This document shows positions 1 to 8,669 of a stretch of 64,000 nt of DNA, one piece after another. The translations under genes were made by a program, and so were the position numbers. The notes under the pieces were generated by a model, which worked only from the letters and a program-made list of their open reading frames with translations, had not been told where the DNA came from and searched no databases. Origin of the DNA: Rhodoferax sp. GTDB lineage: Bacteria > Pseudomonadota > Gammaproteobacteria > Burkholderiales > Burkholderiaceae_C. The stretch spans positions 32,812-96,811 of the forward strand of contig NZ_JANXUQ010000273.1 of the NCBI RefSeq assembly GCF_025356155.1. Direction: 5' to 3'. Numbering within the stretch: position 1 is the first letter of the stretch; every line of letters begins with the position of its first letter.

Positions 1-2
1 GG

Positions 3-692
3 GAACAGGTGCGTGAGCGCTTTCGGTATTGCGCCAAGAACCCGTTTGATGCGGCGGCAGAGTTTGTGTTTGCATCACCCTACGTGCCGCGCCATACCGA
101 CTTTGCCGCTTACGCCCGGCCCAGCTTTGCCAGCCAGGAATTGCTGCTGTTGGCCGCACGCGACCTGATGCAGCGCATCTACCGCGACTTCACCTACGAG
201 AGCCAGAGCACCGAGGTCAACACACCGGCATTGGAGGCCCTGGCGCAACGCAAAGGCGTGTGCCAGGACTTTGCCCACATCATGATCGCCTGCCTGCGCG
301 CTTACGGACTGCCGGCACGTTATGTCAGCGGCTACCTGCTGACCCACCCCGCGCCCGGCCAGCCGCGCCTGGTCGGCAGCGATGCATCCCACGCCTGGGT
401 GTCGGTCTACTTGCCAGACCTGGCCGACCCGCAAGGTGGCCGCTGGTGCGACTTCGACCCCACCAACAACCGCGACGGCTGGGGCAGCCCAGGTGAGGAC
501 TATGTGACGCTGGCGCTGGGACGCGACTTCGCCGATGTGTCGCCGCTGCGCGGTGTGATCCACGGCGGTGCCAACCATACGCTCAACGTGGCCGTCACGG
601 TGGAGCCCATGGACGACGGAGGATGGACGGGCCAAAGCCAGAGCCAGGGGCAGAATCAGTCACAATCACAGTCACAGTCACAGACCTTTTAG
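3..692 (+). CDS. Transglutaminase-like family protein, 3' part (5' end outside window)
   Basis: The frame is open to the left edge, so the N-terminus is missing; GTG at 9 is only the first start-like codon inside the window. The visible 229 or so residues carry the transglutaminase core: the Cys motif GVCQDFAH, the His motif SDASHAWVSVY and the Asp motif WCDFDPTNN, in the usual order for the Cys-His-Asp triad of bacterial transglutaminase-like proteins (often with an N-terminal beta domain, here out of view). Such proteins act as cysteine proteases or amidases, usually of unknown substrate. The last 20 residues are a low-complexity Gln/Ser tail made by repeats of CAGTCA-like hexamers, outside the fold. 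Family call is firm, function open. Confidence 0.85.
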   Translation, partial: EQVRERFRYCAKNPFDAAAEFVFASPYVPRHTDFAAYARPSFASQELLLLAARDLMQRIYRDFTYESQSTEVNTPALEALAQRKGVCQDFAHIMIACLRAYGLPARYVSGYLLTHPAPGQPRLVGSDASHAWVSVYLPDLADPQGGRWCDFDPTNNRDGWGSPGEDYVTLALGRDFADVSPLRGVIHGGANHTLNVAVTVEPMDDGGWTGQSQSQGQNQSQSQSQSQTF

Positions 693-702
693 GATTCACG
701 GG

Positions 703-753
703 TTGCTATTATTTAAATAGCGACCTAGGCATATCTCAAGAGGGCTAGCGACG
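703..753 (+). repeat. Repeat R1, intergenic copy
   Basis: Starts GCTATT at 705 and has GAGGGCTAG starting at 740, the fixed 35-nt offset seen in the other R1 copies. It lies between the transglutaminase gene and the RidA gene. Confidence 0.7.
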
Positions 754-787
754 TTTTTTCCATAAGCACCCCAGCCAAAGGGCCACC

Positions 788-1243
788 ATGAACATTTACG
801 ACACCCTCACCAGCCTGGGCATCACTCTGCCTCCGGTCGCCATCCCAGCCGCCGCCTATGTGCCCTTCATGCAGACCGGCAACCTGGTCTTCTTGAGCGG
901 CCACATTGCCAAGAAGGACGGCAAACCCTGGGTCGGCCAACTGGGCAAAACCATGGCCACCGAAGAAGGCAAGGCCGCAGCGCGTGCCATTGCTATCGAC
1001 CTGATGGGCACATTGCACGCCGCCGTGGGCGACCTGAACAAGGTCAAGCGCATCGTCAAGCTGATGTCGCTGGTCAACTCCACCGGCGACTTCACCGAAC
1101 AGCACCTGGTTACCAACGGCGCCAGCGAGCTGTTTGGCCAAGTTTTTGGCGACAAGGGTGCACATGCACGCAGCGCGTTTGGCGTGGCGCAGATCCCCAT
1201 GGGCGCTTGCGTGGAAATCGAACTGATCGCCGAACTGTCCTAA
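788..1243 (+). CDS. RidA (YjgF/YER057c/UK114) family protein
   Basis: The 151-residue product fits the RidA-like fold along its whole length: a central FLSGHIAKKDG strand, an acidic helix with ARAIAIDLMGTLHAAVGDL, and the closing VEIELIAEL strand. It belongs to the longer YjgF-like subgroup of about 150 residues, not the 128-residue canonical RidA. The usual catalytic Arg before the last strand (R105 in E. coli RidA) is not obvious: the sequence there is FGVAQIPMGACVEIE. Classic RidA hydrolyses reactive enamine or imine intermediates from PLP enzymes; this subgroup may differ. The ATG is preceded by CAAAGGGCCACC, an acceptable ribosome-binding site. It is a single-gene unit. Confidence 0.85.
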   Translation: MNIYDTLTSLGITLPPVAIPAAAYVPFMQTGNLVFLSGHIAKKDGKPWVGQLGKTMATEEGKAAARAIAIDLMGTLHAAVGDLNKVKRIVKLMSLVNSTGDFTEQHLVTNGASELFGQVFGDKGAHARSAFGVAQIPMGACVEIELIAELS

Positions 1244-1249
1244 CGATAG

Positions 1250-1353
1250 CGCCCCCACGCTCGCCCACTGCGTGTGGCTCGCTGCCCCCCGAGGGGGCCG
1301 TTGCCGTCTTGGGGCGGCCCGGCGACGGTAACTTCGCCCCCACGCTCGCCCAC
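1250..1353 (+). repeat. Repeat R2, intergenic copy
   Basis: GC-rich element with CCCCACGCTCGCCCAC at the left, a GCCCCCCGAGGGGGC palindrome in the middle and GGGGCGGCCCGGCG to the right; the left motif recurs at 1336-1353. Similar elements occur at 7877, 20989 and 24071. It fills most of the 182-bp gap between the RidA gene and the diguanylate cyclase gene. Confidence 0.65.
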
Positions 1354-1425
1354 AATCGACGACCGGTGCGCTGTGCCCGCCACACGGTCATTTCCTTCTG
1401 CGGGTGAAACTGGCACACTGCTGCC

Positions 1426-3327
1426 ATGCGTGTGTATTGTCTGGCTCTGCTGCTCTATGCGCTGGTGCTGGCATTTACTCCGTCGGTCGGCGCAGCAACC
1501 TCTTCATCGACCAACAAACCCAATTTCCCGGCTTTTGAACTGAGCCAGGACGGACCCGGCCGTCTGGAAATCGGTTCCTACATGGGTGTGCTGGTGGACA
1601 TCAGCCGGGCCATCGGGCTGGAACAAGCCCGCGCCCAAACCCAGGCTTGGCAGCCAATAACACGCCAGTCCCCCAATTTCGGTTTCACGCAAGACAGCTA
1701 CTGGTTCCGCTTTCAGCTGGTCAACCGCGACACGAAAGCGCTGACCCGCTTCATCGAGCTGCCCATTCCTTTTCTGGACGATGTACGGCTCTACCATTTC
1801 GTCGGCAATGCGCTGGTAGACCAGTACAGCCTGGGCGACGAACAGCCCTTTGCCCAGCGCGCGGTACGCCACCGCAACTTCATCATGCCGGTGCAATTGG
1901 CACCCGGCAACAACGAGATTTACCTGCGCCTGGCCTCCGCCGGCACCATAGAGGCACCGCTGCGGATCTGGGACCCAGTGAAGTTCTACGCGGCCAGCAA
2001 TGACGAGAACCTGGCGCAAGGCGCAGTCATCGGCATTTTGCTGATCATGGTGGTCTACAACCTGTTTGTGTGGATGTCCACGCGTGACATCAACTACCTG
2101 TACTACATCTGCTTTGTTGCCAGCTACATGATGTTCCACCTGACGCTGACCGGCTATAGTTTTGCCTATGTGTGGCCCGAAGCCGTGCGCTGGAACAGCT
2201 TTGCCATCTCCACCTTTGCGGCCAGCTCTGCCGTGTTTACCTGCCTCTTTACGGACAGCTTTCTGAAGCTGCGCAGCTTCTCGCGCCCGGCGTTTTGCCT
2301 GGTGCGCGCCATGATGGTGTGCAGCGCAGCGTTGTTTGCCCTGAGCTTTGTGTTGCCGTATAGCTGGACCATACGTATTGCGGCGGCCATCACGCTGCCC
2401 ATAACCATCACCGCGTTGTTTCTAGGCTACTGGCGCTGGTGGCAAGGTGCCCGGTTTGCGCGGTTTTATTGCCTGGCCTGGACGGCAATTTTGATTGGTA
2501 TCGCCGTGCTCAATGCCAGCAAGTTTGGCTGGGTGCCCACCAATGTCTGGACCGAGAACGCTTCACAGATTGGCATTGTCATGCTGGTTGTCTTGCTGTC
2601 GTTTACGCTGGCCGACCGTATCAACAACGACCGCACCTTGCGGCTCAATGCCCAGGCAGTGGCGCTGGGCCACGCGCGCAAAGCCCGGTCCAGCCAGGCC
2701 GCGCTGATTCAGGCCAACGAGCAAGCCAACCGGGAGCTGGAGCAACGCGTGTTGTCACGAACCAATGACCTGAACGCCGCCATGGCACAGCTCAGCCAGG
2801 CCAATGCGCGCCTGCAAATGCTGTCCACCACCGACGGCCTGACCCAGATCGGTAACCGCGCCTTCTTTGATGGTGCAGCGTTGACCGAACTGCGCCGGGC
2901 CGAGCGCCAGCGGGCCGCCGTCAGCATTATCTTGATGGACATTGACCATTTCAAACGCATCAACGACACCTTTGGCCACCCGGCCGGTGATGCCTGCCTG
3001 CGCGCGCTGGCCGACATGCTGCGCCCGCGCATTGACCGCGCGGGCGACATCCTGGCGCGTTATGGCGGAGAAGAATTCATCATCGCGCTGACTGGGGTGG
3101 ACTTGGACGGGTCGGTGGCCTTGGCTGAAGAGTTGCGCAAGGCCACAGACCGTCTGCGCGTGGAGTTCGAGGGCAAGCCACTGCGCTTCACCGCCAGCTT
3201 TGGTGTGGTATCGGTCGTGCCACAAACCGCGTTGAGCCTGGAAGACCTGGTGTCTGCCGCCGACCGCGCGCTCTACGACGCCAAGCGTAATGGGCGCAAT
3301 TGCGTGCGCCACAGCACGATCACCTGA
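1426..3327 (+). CDS. Diguanylate cyclase with 7TMR-DISM sensor
   Basis: The 633-residue protein begins with a signal peptide (to about residue 24), followed by a periplasmic 7TMR-DISMED2-type domain (about 45-180), a seven-helix membrane domain (about 195-395), a coiled coil (about 410-465) and a C-terminal GGDEF domain. The active-site motif is GGEEF at 547-551, and an RAGD inhibitory I-site (RxxD) sits five residues upstream at 538-541. It should make cyclic di-GMP and be feedback inhibited. The substrate-binding signature DGLTQIGNRAFFD is intact. DISMED2 domains are thought to bind carbohydrate-like ligands; the ligand is unknown. The gene is convergent with the chemoreceptor gene, with a 3-bp gap. 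Confidence 0.92.
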   Translation: MRVYCLALLLYALVLAFTPSVGAATSSSTNKPNFPAFELSQDGPGRLEIGSYMGVLVDISRAIGLEQARAQTQAWQPITRQSPNFGFTQDSYWFRFQLVNRDTKALTRFIELPIPFLDDVRLYHFVGNALVDQYSLGDEQPFAQRAVRHRNFIMPVQLAPGNNEIYLRLASAGTIEAPLRIWDPVKFYAASNDENLAQGAVIGILLIMVVYNLFVWMSTRDINYLYYICFVASYMMFHLTLTGYSFAYVWPEAVRWNSFAISTFAASSAVFTCLFTDSFLKLRSFSRPAFCLVRAMMVCSAALFALSFVLPYSWTIRIAAAITLPITITALFLGYWRWWQGARFARFYCLAWTAILIGIAVLNASKFGWVPTNVWTENASQIGIVMLVVLLSFTLADRINNDRTLRLNAQAVALGHARKARSSQAALIQANEQANRELEQRVLSRTNDLNAAMAQLSQANARLQMLSTTDGLTQIGNRAFFDGAALTELRRAERQRAAVSIILMDIDHFKRINDTFGHPAGDACLRALADMLRPRIDRAGDILARYGGEEFIIALTGVDLDGSVALAEELRKATDRLRVEFEGKPLRFTASFGVVSVVPQTALSLEDLVSAADRALYDAKRNGRNCVRHSTIT

Positions 3328-3330
3328 GCA

Positions 3331-4905
3331 CTACCTAAGCACAAAAGATTGCTGGTGGTGCTCGGGCACGCGGAACACGGCTACGGCCTGCTTCATGCTG
3401 TCGGCCTGCTCACGCAGGCTCTCGGCAGCAGCGGCACTCTCTTCGACCAGGGCCGCGTTTTGCTGCGTCATCTGGTCCAGGTTGCCAATTGCTTCGTTGA
3501 CACCGGCAATGCCGGTGCTTTGCGCGTTGGCCGCCGCAGTGATCTCGCCAATGACGTCGGCCACACTGCGTACCGATTGCACAATGTCTTCCATCGTCTT
3601 ACCCGCATCGGTGACCAGGCGCGTACCCGATTCGACCTTTTCCACCGAGGTGCTGATCAACCCCTTGATCTCCCTGGCGGCGGAGGCAGAGCGTTGCGCC
3701 AGGTTGCGCACCTCGCTGGCCACCACCGCAAAGCCACGGCCCTGCTCACCGGCTCGCGCAGCTTCCACCGCCGCATTGAGCGCCAGAATGTTGGTCTGGA
3801 ATGCGATGCCGTCGATCACACCAATGATGTCAGCGATTTTTTTGCTGCTGGCATCGATCTCATGCATGGTGGCGACCACCTGGGTGACGACCGTGCCGCC
3901 GCGCTGCGCCACCATGGATGCATTGGCTGCCAATGCGCTGGCTTGGCGCGCGTTGTCAGTGCTGTTTTGTACGGTCGACGTCAGTGCATCCATGCTGCTG
4001 GCCGTGGACTGCAGGTTGCTGGATGTCTGCTCGGTGCGCTGGGCCAGGTCGTTGTTGCCGCTGGCGATCTCGGCGCTGGCGGTGGCGATGTTGTCGGTAC
4101 TCAGGCGCACCTGCGCCACCATACGCCCCAGCGAGTCATTCATGGTTGCCAGCGAACGCAGCAGGCTGCCAAATTCGTCCTCGCGGTTGGTGCTGATGTG
4201 GGAGCTTAAGTCGCCCTGTGCGATGCGCGCCGCAATTTCGTTGGCCTGGTCCAGCGGGTCGCGGATGGAGCGCACCAGCCACGCCGTGCCGGTAGCGATC
4301 AACCCCACCACCACGGCCAGGCCCACGAGTATGCCCATGCTGTTGGCTTGACGGCGGCTCTCGGTATCGGCCTGCACATCAAGCACACGCTGCTCTTGCA
4401 TTTTGACCAGCTCTTTTTGCGCGCCGATGTAGCTGGTCATGGCCGGCAGGTACTGGGAGTTGAGGATTTGCACGGCATCGTCTGCCTTGCCGTCAGTGCG
4501 GGCAGTCCGGGCCTTCTCGCGAAAGGCAATCACCGACTTGCGCAGATCGGCAATTTTTTGCAACTGCGCCTTGTCCGCATCGGTCAGTGGCAGGCTCTCC
4601 AACTGCTTTTGCATCACCGAAATTTCATTGGTGGTTGCAGTGACCGCGTCTTTAAAGGTGGCGGCGATCACAGGGTCGCTGCTGGCGATGATGGCTTGGT
4701 TGCGGGTCGCATTGGTCTCGGTCAGACCATTCCAGCGTGTGGCCACCTGCACCATCTGGTAGGCCACCATTTGCTGGGCCCGCCCCTCGCCCAAAATGCT
4801 GGCACTGCGCGTCAAACCCACACCCGCAATACTGACCAAGAGCGCCAGGATCACGCCAATAAAGACCCACAACTTGCTGGCAATTTTGAGACGGTTGAAG
4901 TCCAT
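3331..4905 (-). CDS. Methyl-accepting chemotaxis protein
   Basis: I chose ATG at 4905 ([15 protein letters not shown]), preceded by AGGAG nine bases away; the frame is open further upstream. The 524-residue protein has TM1 (about 10-31), a periplasmic four-helix-bundle-like ligand domain (about 32-188), TM2 (about 190-212), a HAMP domain and a long cytoplasmic signalling coiled coil. The conserved hairpin with [20 protein letters not shown] lies at about 366-400. There is no C-terminal NWETF-type CheR tether; the chain ends HHQQSFVLR. It senses an unknown small molecule and controls CheA. No chemotaxis genes are nearby, so it is an orphan receptor. Confidence 0.93.
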   Translation of the reverse strand: MDFNRLKIASKLWVFIGVILALLVSIAGVGLTRSASILGEGRAQQMVAYQMVQVATRWNGLTETNATRNQAIIASSDPVIAATFKDAVTATTNEISVMQKQLESLPLTDADKAQLQKIADLRKSVIAFREKARTARTDGKADDAVQILNSQYLPAMTSYIGAQKELVKMQEQRVLDVQADTESRRQANSMGILVGLAVVVGLIATGTAWLVRSIRDPLDQANEIAARIAQGDLSSHISTNREDEFGSLLRSLATMNDSLGRMVAQVRLSTDNIATASAEIASGNNDLAQRTEQTSSNLQSTASSMDALTSTVQNSTDNARQASALAANASMVAQRGGTVVTQVVATMHEIDASSKKIADIIGVIDGIAFQTNILALNAAVEAARAGEQGRGFAVVASEVRNLAQRSASAAREIKGLISTSVEKVESGTRLVTDAGKTMEDIVQSVRSVADVIGEITAAANAQSTGIAGVNEAIGNLDQMTQQNAALVEESAAAAESLREQADSMKQAVAVFRVPEHHQQSFVLR

Positions 4906-5013
4906 GGTGTGCGCTCCTGTAGTGTGTTCCCGCAAGGCTTGCATCTCTTTTTTGCCGAGAATAGCACCATAGGTGTGCAAGGTACAGCGATCGCGGGGCT
5001 AACGCCACCCAGT

Positions 5014-5481
5014 TCAGGGCAGTTTTGTGATGGTCTGCGCGAAAACAGTGCGCAATTGCGCCTCAGAGACACACTGCGGCGCAATCTCCGCCAGCGGCAG
5101 CAACACAAAAGCGCGAGCCCACATGCGGGGGTGTGGAATGCTCAGGGCGGTGCTAAATACCTGCGCATCGCCATAGAGCAAGATGTCAAGGTCCAAGGTT
5201 CGGGGTGCATTGCGATAAGGGCGTTCGCGACCTGCTGCCGCTTCAATGCTTTGCAAGCAAGCCAATAGCGCGGGCGCCGTGAGCGTGGTGCGCACCGCGA
5301 CCACAGCATTGGTGTAGTCGGGCCCGCTGGAATCCATGGGAGCCGTGCGGTAGTATGACGACCGCGCAGTGACCGTGACGCCGGGGTGCGAACCCACTTG
5401 TTGCACCGCCAGGGCTAGGGCCGCGGCGGGGTCGCCCAAATTGGCACCCATGCCTACGTAGGCGGTGACGGGCTCACGCAT
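5014..5481 (-). CDS. folK: 2-amino-4-hydroxy-6-hydroxymethyldihydropteridine diphosphokinase
   Basis: FolK transfers pyrophosphate from ATP to the hydroxymethyl-dihydropterin in folate synthesis. The 155-residue sequence has the family's AYVGMGANLGDP start, SSYYRTAPM, the GPDYTNAVV loop and the signature RTLDLDILLYGD, followed by IPHPRMWARAFVLLPL. Length is normal. It follows pcnB by 11 bp, a pairing common in proteobacteria, so the two are probably cotranscribed. The chemoreceptor gene lies 108 bp downstream on the same strand. Confidence 0.96.
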   Translation of the reverse strand: MREPVTAYVGMGANLGDPAAALALAVQQVGSHPGVTVTARSSYYRTAPMDSSGPDYTNAVVAVRTTLTAPALLACLQSIEAAAGRERPYRNAPRTLDLDILLYGDAQVFSTALSIPHPRMWARAFVLLPLAEIAPQCVSEAQLRTVFAQTITKLP

Positions 5482-5492
5482 GGGCGAACCGT

Positions 5493-7109
5493 TTAATTGC
5501 TGGAGTCGCCCCCGCCGCCATCCGCGCTGCCGCCCGCGCCGTTGCCCGCACCACCCGTGCGGCGGCGACGGCGGCGTTTACGCGGCGCACCGGCATCACC
5601 TTCACCGGAAGCCTCAGCAAAATCTGACGGGGAGTGAGCAGCCGCCGGGGGAACATCTGCGGCTGGTGCTGCACCGTCACCGGCTGGCGCATCCGCCCTG
5701 GGCACGCGCACGACGCGAGCCGGTCGTTGGCGTTTTTGCTGCTCTTCACGGACCTGGTCCACCAGATCCTGGCGCAGGTTGTCGTCGGCCATGCTGAACT
5801 CTTGCCACCAGTCGGCCAGCACTTCTTCCACCTCGCCAATGTCCGAGCGCAAGCGCATGAAGTCAAACGCGGCGCGAAAGCGCGGCTGGTCGACCATGCC
5901 AAAGGGCGTGCTGCCCACACGCTTCTCAAAGCGGGGCTGCATGACCCAGATCTCGCGCATGTCACCGGCCAGCTTGCCGCCGCCGGATACGTCACCAATG
6001 CGGGAATGGAAGACCTCATCAATCGCATCCATCAGCGCAGGGTGCGAATGCTGGCGCTGCTCCAGGCGGCGGTTCCAGCCATCGCGCACATCGGCCCACA
6101 AGACGCAGGCCAGCAAGAAGCTCGGCGCCACGGGTTTTCCCTCGCCCACGCGGCGGTCAGTGTCCTTCAGCGCAGCATTCACAAAAGGTTGCTCTGCGCG
6201 CTCCACCACCACGTCCAGCAGTGGGTAGATGCCGCGGGCCATGCCAAGCTTCTTCAACTGCTCGATGGATGCCAGTGAATGGCCGGTTTGCAGCAGCTTC
6301 AGCATTTCGTCAAACAAGCGGCTCTGTGGCACATCGGCCAGCAGTTCCTGCGACTTGACCAGCGGTGCAGATGTCTTGGCCTCCAGCGCAAAGCCCAGCG
6401 GGCTCAGCTTGGCAGCAAAGCGCACGGCGCGGATGATGCGCACCGGGTCTTCACGGTAGCGGGTGGCCGGGTCGCCAATCATGCGGATGACGCGGTTCTT
6501 CACGTCCTTGAAGCCATTGTGGTAGTCCACGACAATCTGCGTTTGCGGGTCGTAGTACATGGCGTTGATCGTGAAGTCGCGGCGCACGGCATCTTCTTCC
6601 TGCGGGCCCCAGACGTTGTCGCGCAGTACGCGGCCGGTGGAGTCCACGGCGTGCTTCATGCCGGCCAGCTCGTTGCGGCTGGTTTTCTCATTGCCGGCCA
6701 CCTGTTCGGCAGCGGCGTTGTCCAGATAGGCACGGAAGGTGGAGACTTCGATGACCTCATGCTCGCGGCCACGGCCATAAACCACGTGCACGATGCGAAA
6801 GCGCCGGCCGATGATGAAGGCGCGGCGGAACAGGCCCTTGACCTGCTCCGGCGTGGCGTTGGTGGCAACGTCAAAGTCCTTGGGGCGCAGGCCGACCAGC
6901 AGATCGCGCACCGCGCCACCCACTACATAGGCTTCAAAGCCGGCATCCTGCAGGGTGCGCACCACGTTGAGCGCCCGCTCGTCGACCAGATTGGGGTCGA
7001 TGCCATGGGTTTGCACCGGCACATCAACCCGTTTGCCAAACTTTGCCTTCTTGCTGGCCGCGCCGCTGGAGGTCTTGCCCAGCAATTTATCGATAAATTT
7101 TTTGATCAT
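5493..7109 (-). CDS. pcnB: Poly(A) polymerase I
   Basis: Adds 3' poly(A) tails to RNA and so marks it for decay. The 538-residue product has the nucleotidyltransferase signature YVVGGAVRDLLVG (from residue 61) with catalytic DFD at 78-80, the RRDFTINAMYYDP motif and the RNA-binding RYREDPVRIIRAVRFAAKL region, which together separate it from CCA-adding enzymes of class I. The C-terminal 70 or so residues are disordered: Ala/Pro-rich, then six to seven consecutive Arg/Lys, then Gly/Ser-rich. The start MIKKFIDKLLGK is a typical amphipathic N-terminus. It lies in a row with the HAD gene upstream (91-bp gap) and folK downstream. Confidence 0.95.
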   Translation of the reverse strand: MIKKFIDKLLGKTSSGAASKKAKFGKRVDVPVQTHGIDPNLVDERALNVVRTLQDAGFEAYVVGGAVRDLLVGLRPKDFDVATNATPEQVKGLFRRAFIIGRRFRIVHVVYGRGREHEVIEVSTFRAYLDNAAAEQVAGNEKTSRNELAGMKHAVDSTGRVLRDNVWGPQEEDAVRRDFTINAMYYDPQTQIVVDYHNGFKDVKNRVIRMIGDPATRYREDPVRIIRAVRFAAKLSPLGFALEAKTSAPLVKSQELLADVPQSRLFDEMLKLLQTGHSLASIEQLKKLGMARGIYPLLDVVVERAEQPFVNAALKDTDRRVGEGKPVAPSFLLACVLWADVRDGWNRRLEQRQHSHPALMDAIDEVFHSRIGDVSGGGKLAGDMREIWVMQPRFEKRVGSTPFGMVDQPRFRAAFDFMRLRSDIGEVEEVLADWWQEFSMADDNLRQDLVDQVREEQQKRQRPARVVRVPRADAPAGDGAAPAADVPPAAAHSPSDFAEASGEGDAGAPRKRRRRRRTGGAGNGAGGSADGGGGDSSN

Positions 7110-7200
7110 TCTTTTCTCATGCGGAAACAGTTTGCCGCTCTATTCCTAGCAGGCTTTCGCCGCGACTTCTTACACCCTATGGGACAGAAACTGTCCCCCA

Positions 7201-7974
7201 CTAGCTAAACAGGTCAAGTATGCGCCATCCGCGCGCCACAGCCAACGCCCGCAGACGCTCGTCCGGGTTGGTGGCAACCGGCACCGTGGCTTTTTCCAGC
7301 AGCGGCAGGTCGTTCATGGAGTCTGAGTAGAACGTGGTGTGCACAGTATCCCAGCCCAACCCCCGTTCTTTCAGCCAGGCTTCGACCCGCACCACCTTGC
7401 CCTCGCGGAAGGACGGCACGCCGCGAATGGCGCCGGTATACCAGCCGGTGCCGTCGGCCGAGTGCTCGCGCTCCAGCTCCACGGCGATCAGCTCGTCGAC
7501 GCCAAAGGCCTGGGCAATCGGGCGGGTCACAAACTCGTTGGTGGCGGTGACGATGGCCACGGTATCGCCCGCTGCCTGGTGCTGGCTCACCAGCTCCAGC
7601 GCCTGAGCATTTATGGCTTTCTGGACGGTAGCCCTCATGAAGTCAGCATGTGCCGCTATTGAATTAGTAGCACCCTGACGGCGAATGGCCTCCGTGGCAA
7701 ATCGCACGTAGGCATGCACGTCCAGTGTACCGGCCTTGTAGTGGGCATAAAATTCGTCGTTCTGGCGTTTGAATTCCACCGCGTCCACCCAGCCTTGGGT
7801 AATCGTGAACTCGCCCCAGGCGTGGTCCGAATCGATGGGCAAGAGCGTGTGGTCTAGATCAAAAAGCGCGATTTTGACCCCCACGCTCCCCACCGCGTGC
7901 GGTTCGCTGCCCCCCGAGGGGGCCCTCGCGCCTAAGGGCGGCCTGTCGGCTCTCGAATTCGTCATCTCTGGCAT
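7201..7974 (-). CDS. HAD-IB family hydrolase (SerB-like phosphatase)
   Basis: The HAD signature IALFDLDHTLLPID gives the nucleophile Asp; TATNEF is motif II, the Lys of REGKVVRVEAW fits motif III and FYSDSMNDLPLLE is motif IV, so this is an active-looking phosphatase of the SerB-like HAD-IB group. The start is uncertain. ATG at 7974 overlaps the hda stop (TAATG), which supports coupling, but the first 30 residues are encoded by repeat R2 and are not part of the fold. GTG at 7884 would start the protein just before the HAD core (227 residues). A copy of repeat R1 lies in the cap region (about residues 100-117). Substrate unknown; it sits between hda and pcnB. Confidence 0.88.
   Translation of the reverse strand: MPEMTNSRADRPPLGARAPSGGSEPHAVGSVGVKIALFDLDHTLLPIDSDHAWGEFTITQGWVDAVEFKRQNDEFYAHYKAGTLDVHAYVRFATEAIRRQGATNSIAAHADFMRATVQKAINAQALELVSQHQAAGDTVAIVTATNEFVTRPIAQAFGVDELIAVELEREHSADGTGWYTGAIRGVPSFREGKVVRVEAWLKERGLGWDTVHTTFYSDSMNDLPLLEKATVPVATNPDERLRALAVARGWRILDLFS
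7624..7673 (-). repeat. Repeat R1 inside the HAD hydrolase gene
   Basis: Read on the minus strand, GCTACTAATTCAATAGC is followed by GAGGGCTA at the standard 35-nt offset. It encodes residues around GATNSIAAHADFMRAT of the phosphatase in frame. Confidence 0.6.
7877..7948 (+). repeat. Repeat R2 at the start of the HAD hydrolase gene
   Basis: Contains CCCCACGCTCCCCACCGCGT, the GCCCCCCGAGGGGGC palindrome and GGGCGGCCTGTCGG, matching the copy at 1250-1353. On the minus strand it reads APSGGSEPHAVG, the same peptide that the 1250 copy would encode in a non-genic frame, showing the N-terminal extension is repeat derived. Confidence 0.7.
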
Positions 7975-8660
7975 TAGTTGTTGTCCATCATGGATTTGAT
8001 CAGCGGTATCGTGATGGCGCGCTGGGTTTGCAGGGCGTAGCCGTCAAGCAGTATTAGCAGTTCCATCAGGCTGCCCAGGTCGCGACTGAAGCGGGTCAGC
8101 ATGTAGTCCATGACCTCGTCGCTCAGGAACACGCCGCGCGCGTCGGCCGCCTGGCGCAGCACGGCGCGGCGCTCGGGCTCGCTTAAGGCTTGCAGGCTAA
8201 ACACATGGCCCCAGCCCAGGCGGGTGCGCAGGTCATCGCGCAGCTTCAATTCCACCGGGGCAAACTCTCCGGCCGCCAGTACCGGGCGCTGGTGGGTCTG
8301 GGCGTTCACAAACCAGTTGAAGGCGGCGTGCTGCTGGGCGGCGGTGTACAGATGCACATCGTCGAGCACGACAGCCGCCCAGGATTCGCTGAATTCCGGC
8401 GCCTCCAGCGCCGAAGTGTCCAGCCAACCCACCCGGGCGCCCTGCTCGCGCAAGGCCTCGCGCGCTGCCTTCAGCAAGTGGCTCTTGCCGCTACCAGCGG
8501 GACCCCACAAGTAGGTCGGCACCGGCGAACGGTTGCCGGCGTTCGCCTTGGCACCCACCCACAGCTCCAGATGCCGCAGGGCTGCCAGGTTGGGCCCGGC
8601 GCAAAAATTGGTCAGGGTGGGGCCTGTAGACAGACCGATATCCAATGCCAATTGCTTCAT
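7974..8660 (-). CDS. hda: DnaA regulatory inactivator Hda
   Basis: Hda, bound to the DNA-loaded sliding clamp, stimulates ATP hydrolysis by DnaA and so limits initiation. The 228-residue AAA+ protein has the N-terminal clamp-binding motif QLALDIG (residues 3-9), Walker A GPAGSGKSH at 53-61, Walker B AAVVLDDVHLY and the sensor region RDDLRTRLGWG. It lacks a DnaA domain IV, as expected. It follows the AI-2E permease gene by 9 bp and overlaps the HAD gene start, so the minus-strand run permease-hda-HAD is an operon. Confidence 0.93.
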   Translation of the reverse strand: MKQLALDIGLSTGPTLTNFCAGPNLAALRHLELWVGAKANAGNRSPVPTYLWGPAGSGKSHLLKAAREALREQGARVGWLDTSALEAPEFSESWAAVVLDDVHLYTAAQQHAAFNWFVNAQTHQRPVLAAGEFAPVELKLRDDLRTRLGWGHVFSLQALSEPERRAVLRQAADARGVFLSDEVMDYMLTRFSRDLGSLMELLILLDGYALQTQRAITIPLIKSMMDNN

Positions 8661-8669
8661 GGGTACCGA

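Noticed and set aside
1110..1427. Minus-strand frame reading APSGGSEPHAVG
   Set aside because: This is repeat R2 read in one frame, not a conserved protein.
4348..5268. Plus-strand frame over the chemoreceptor and folK
   Set aside because: Antisense of two well-supported genes; no family motif.
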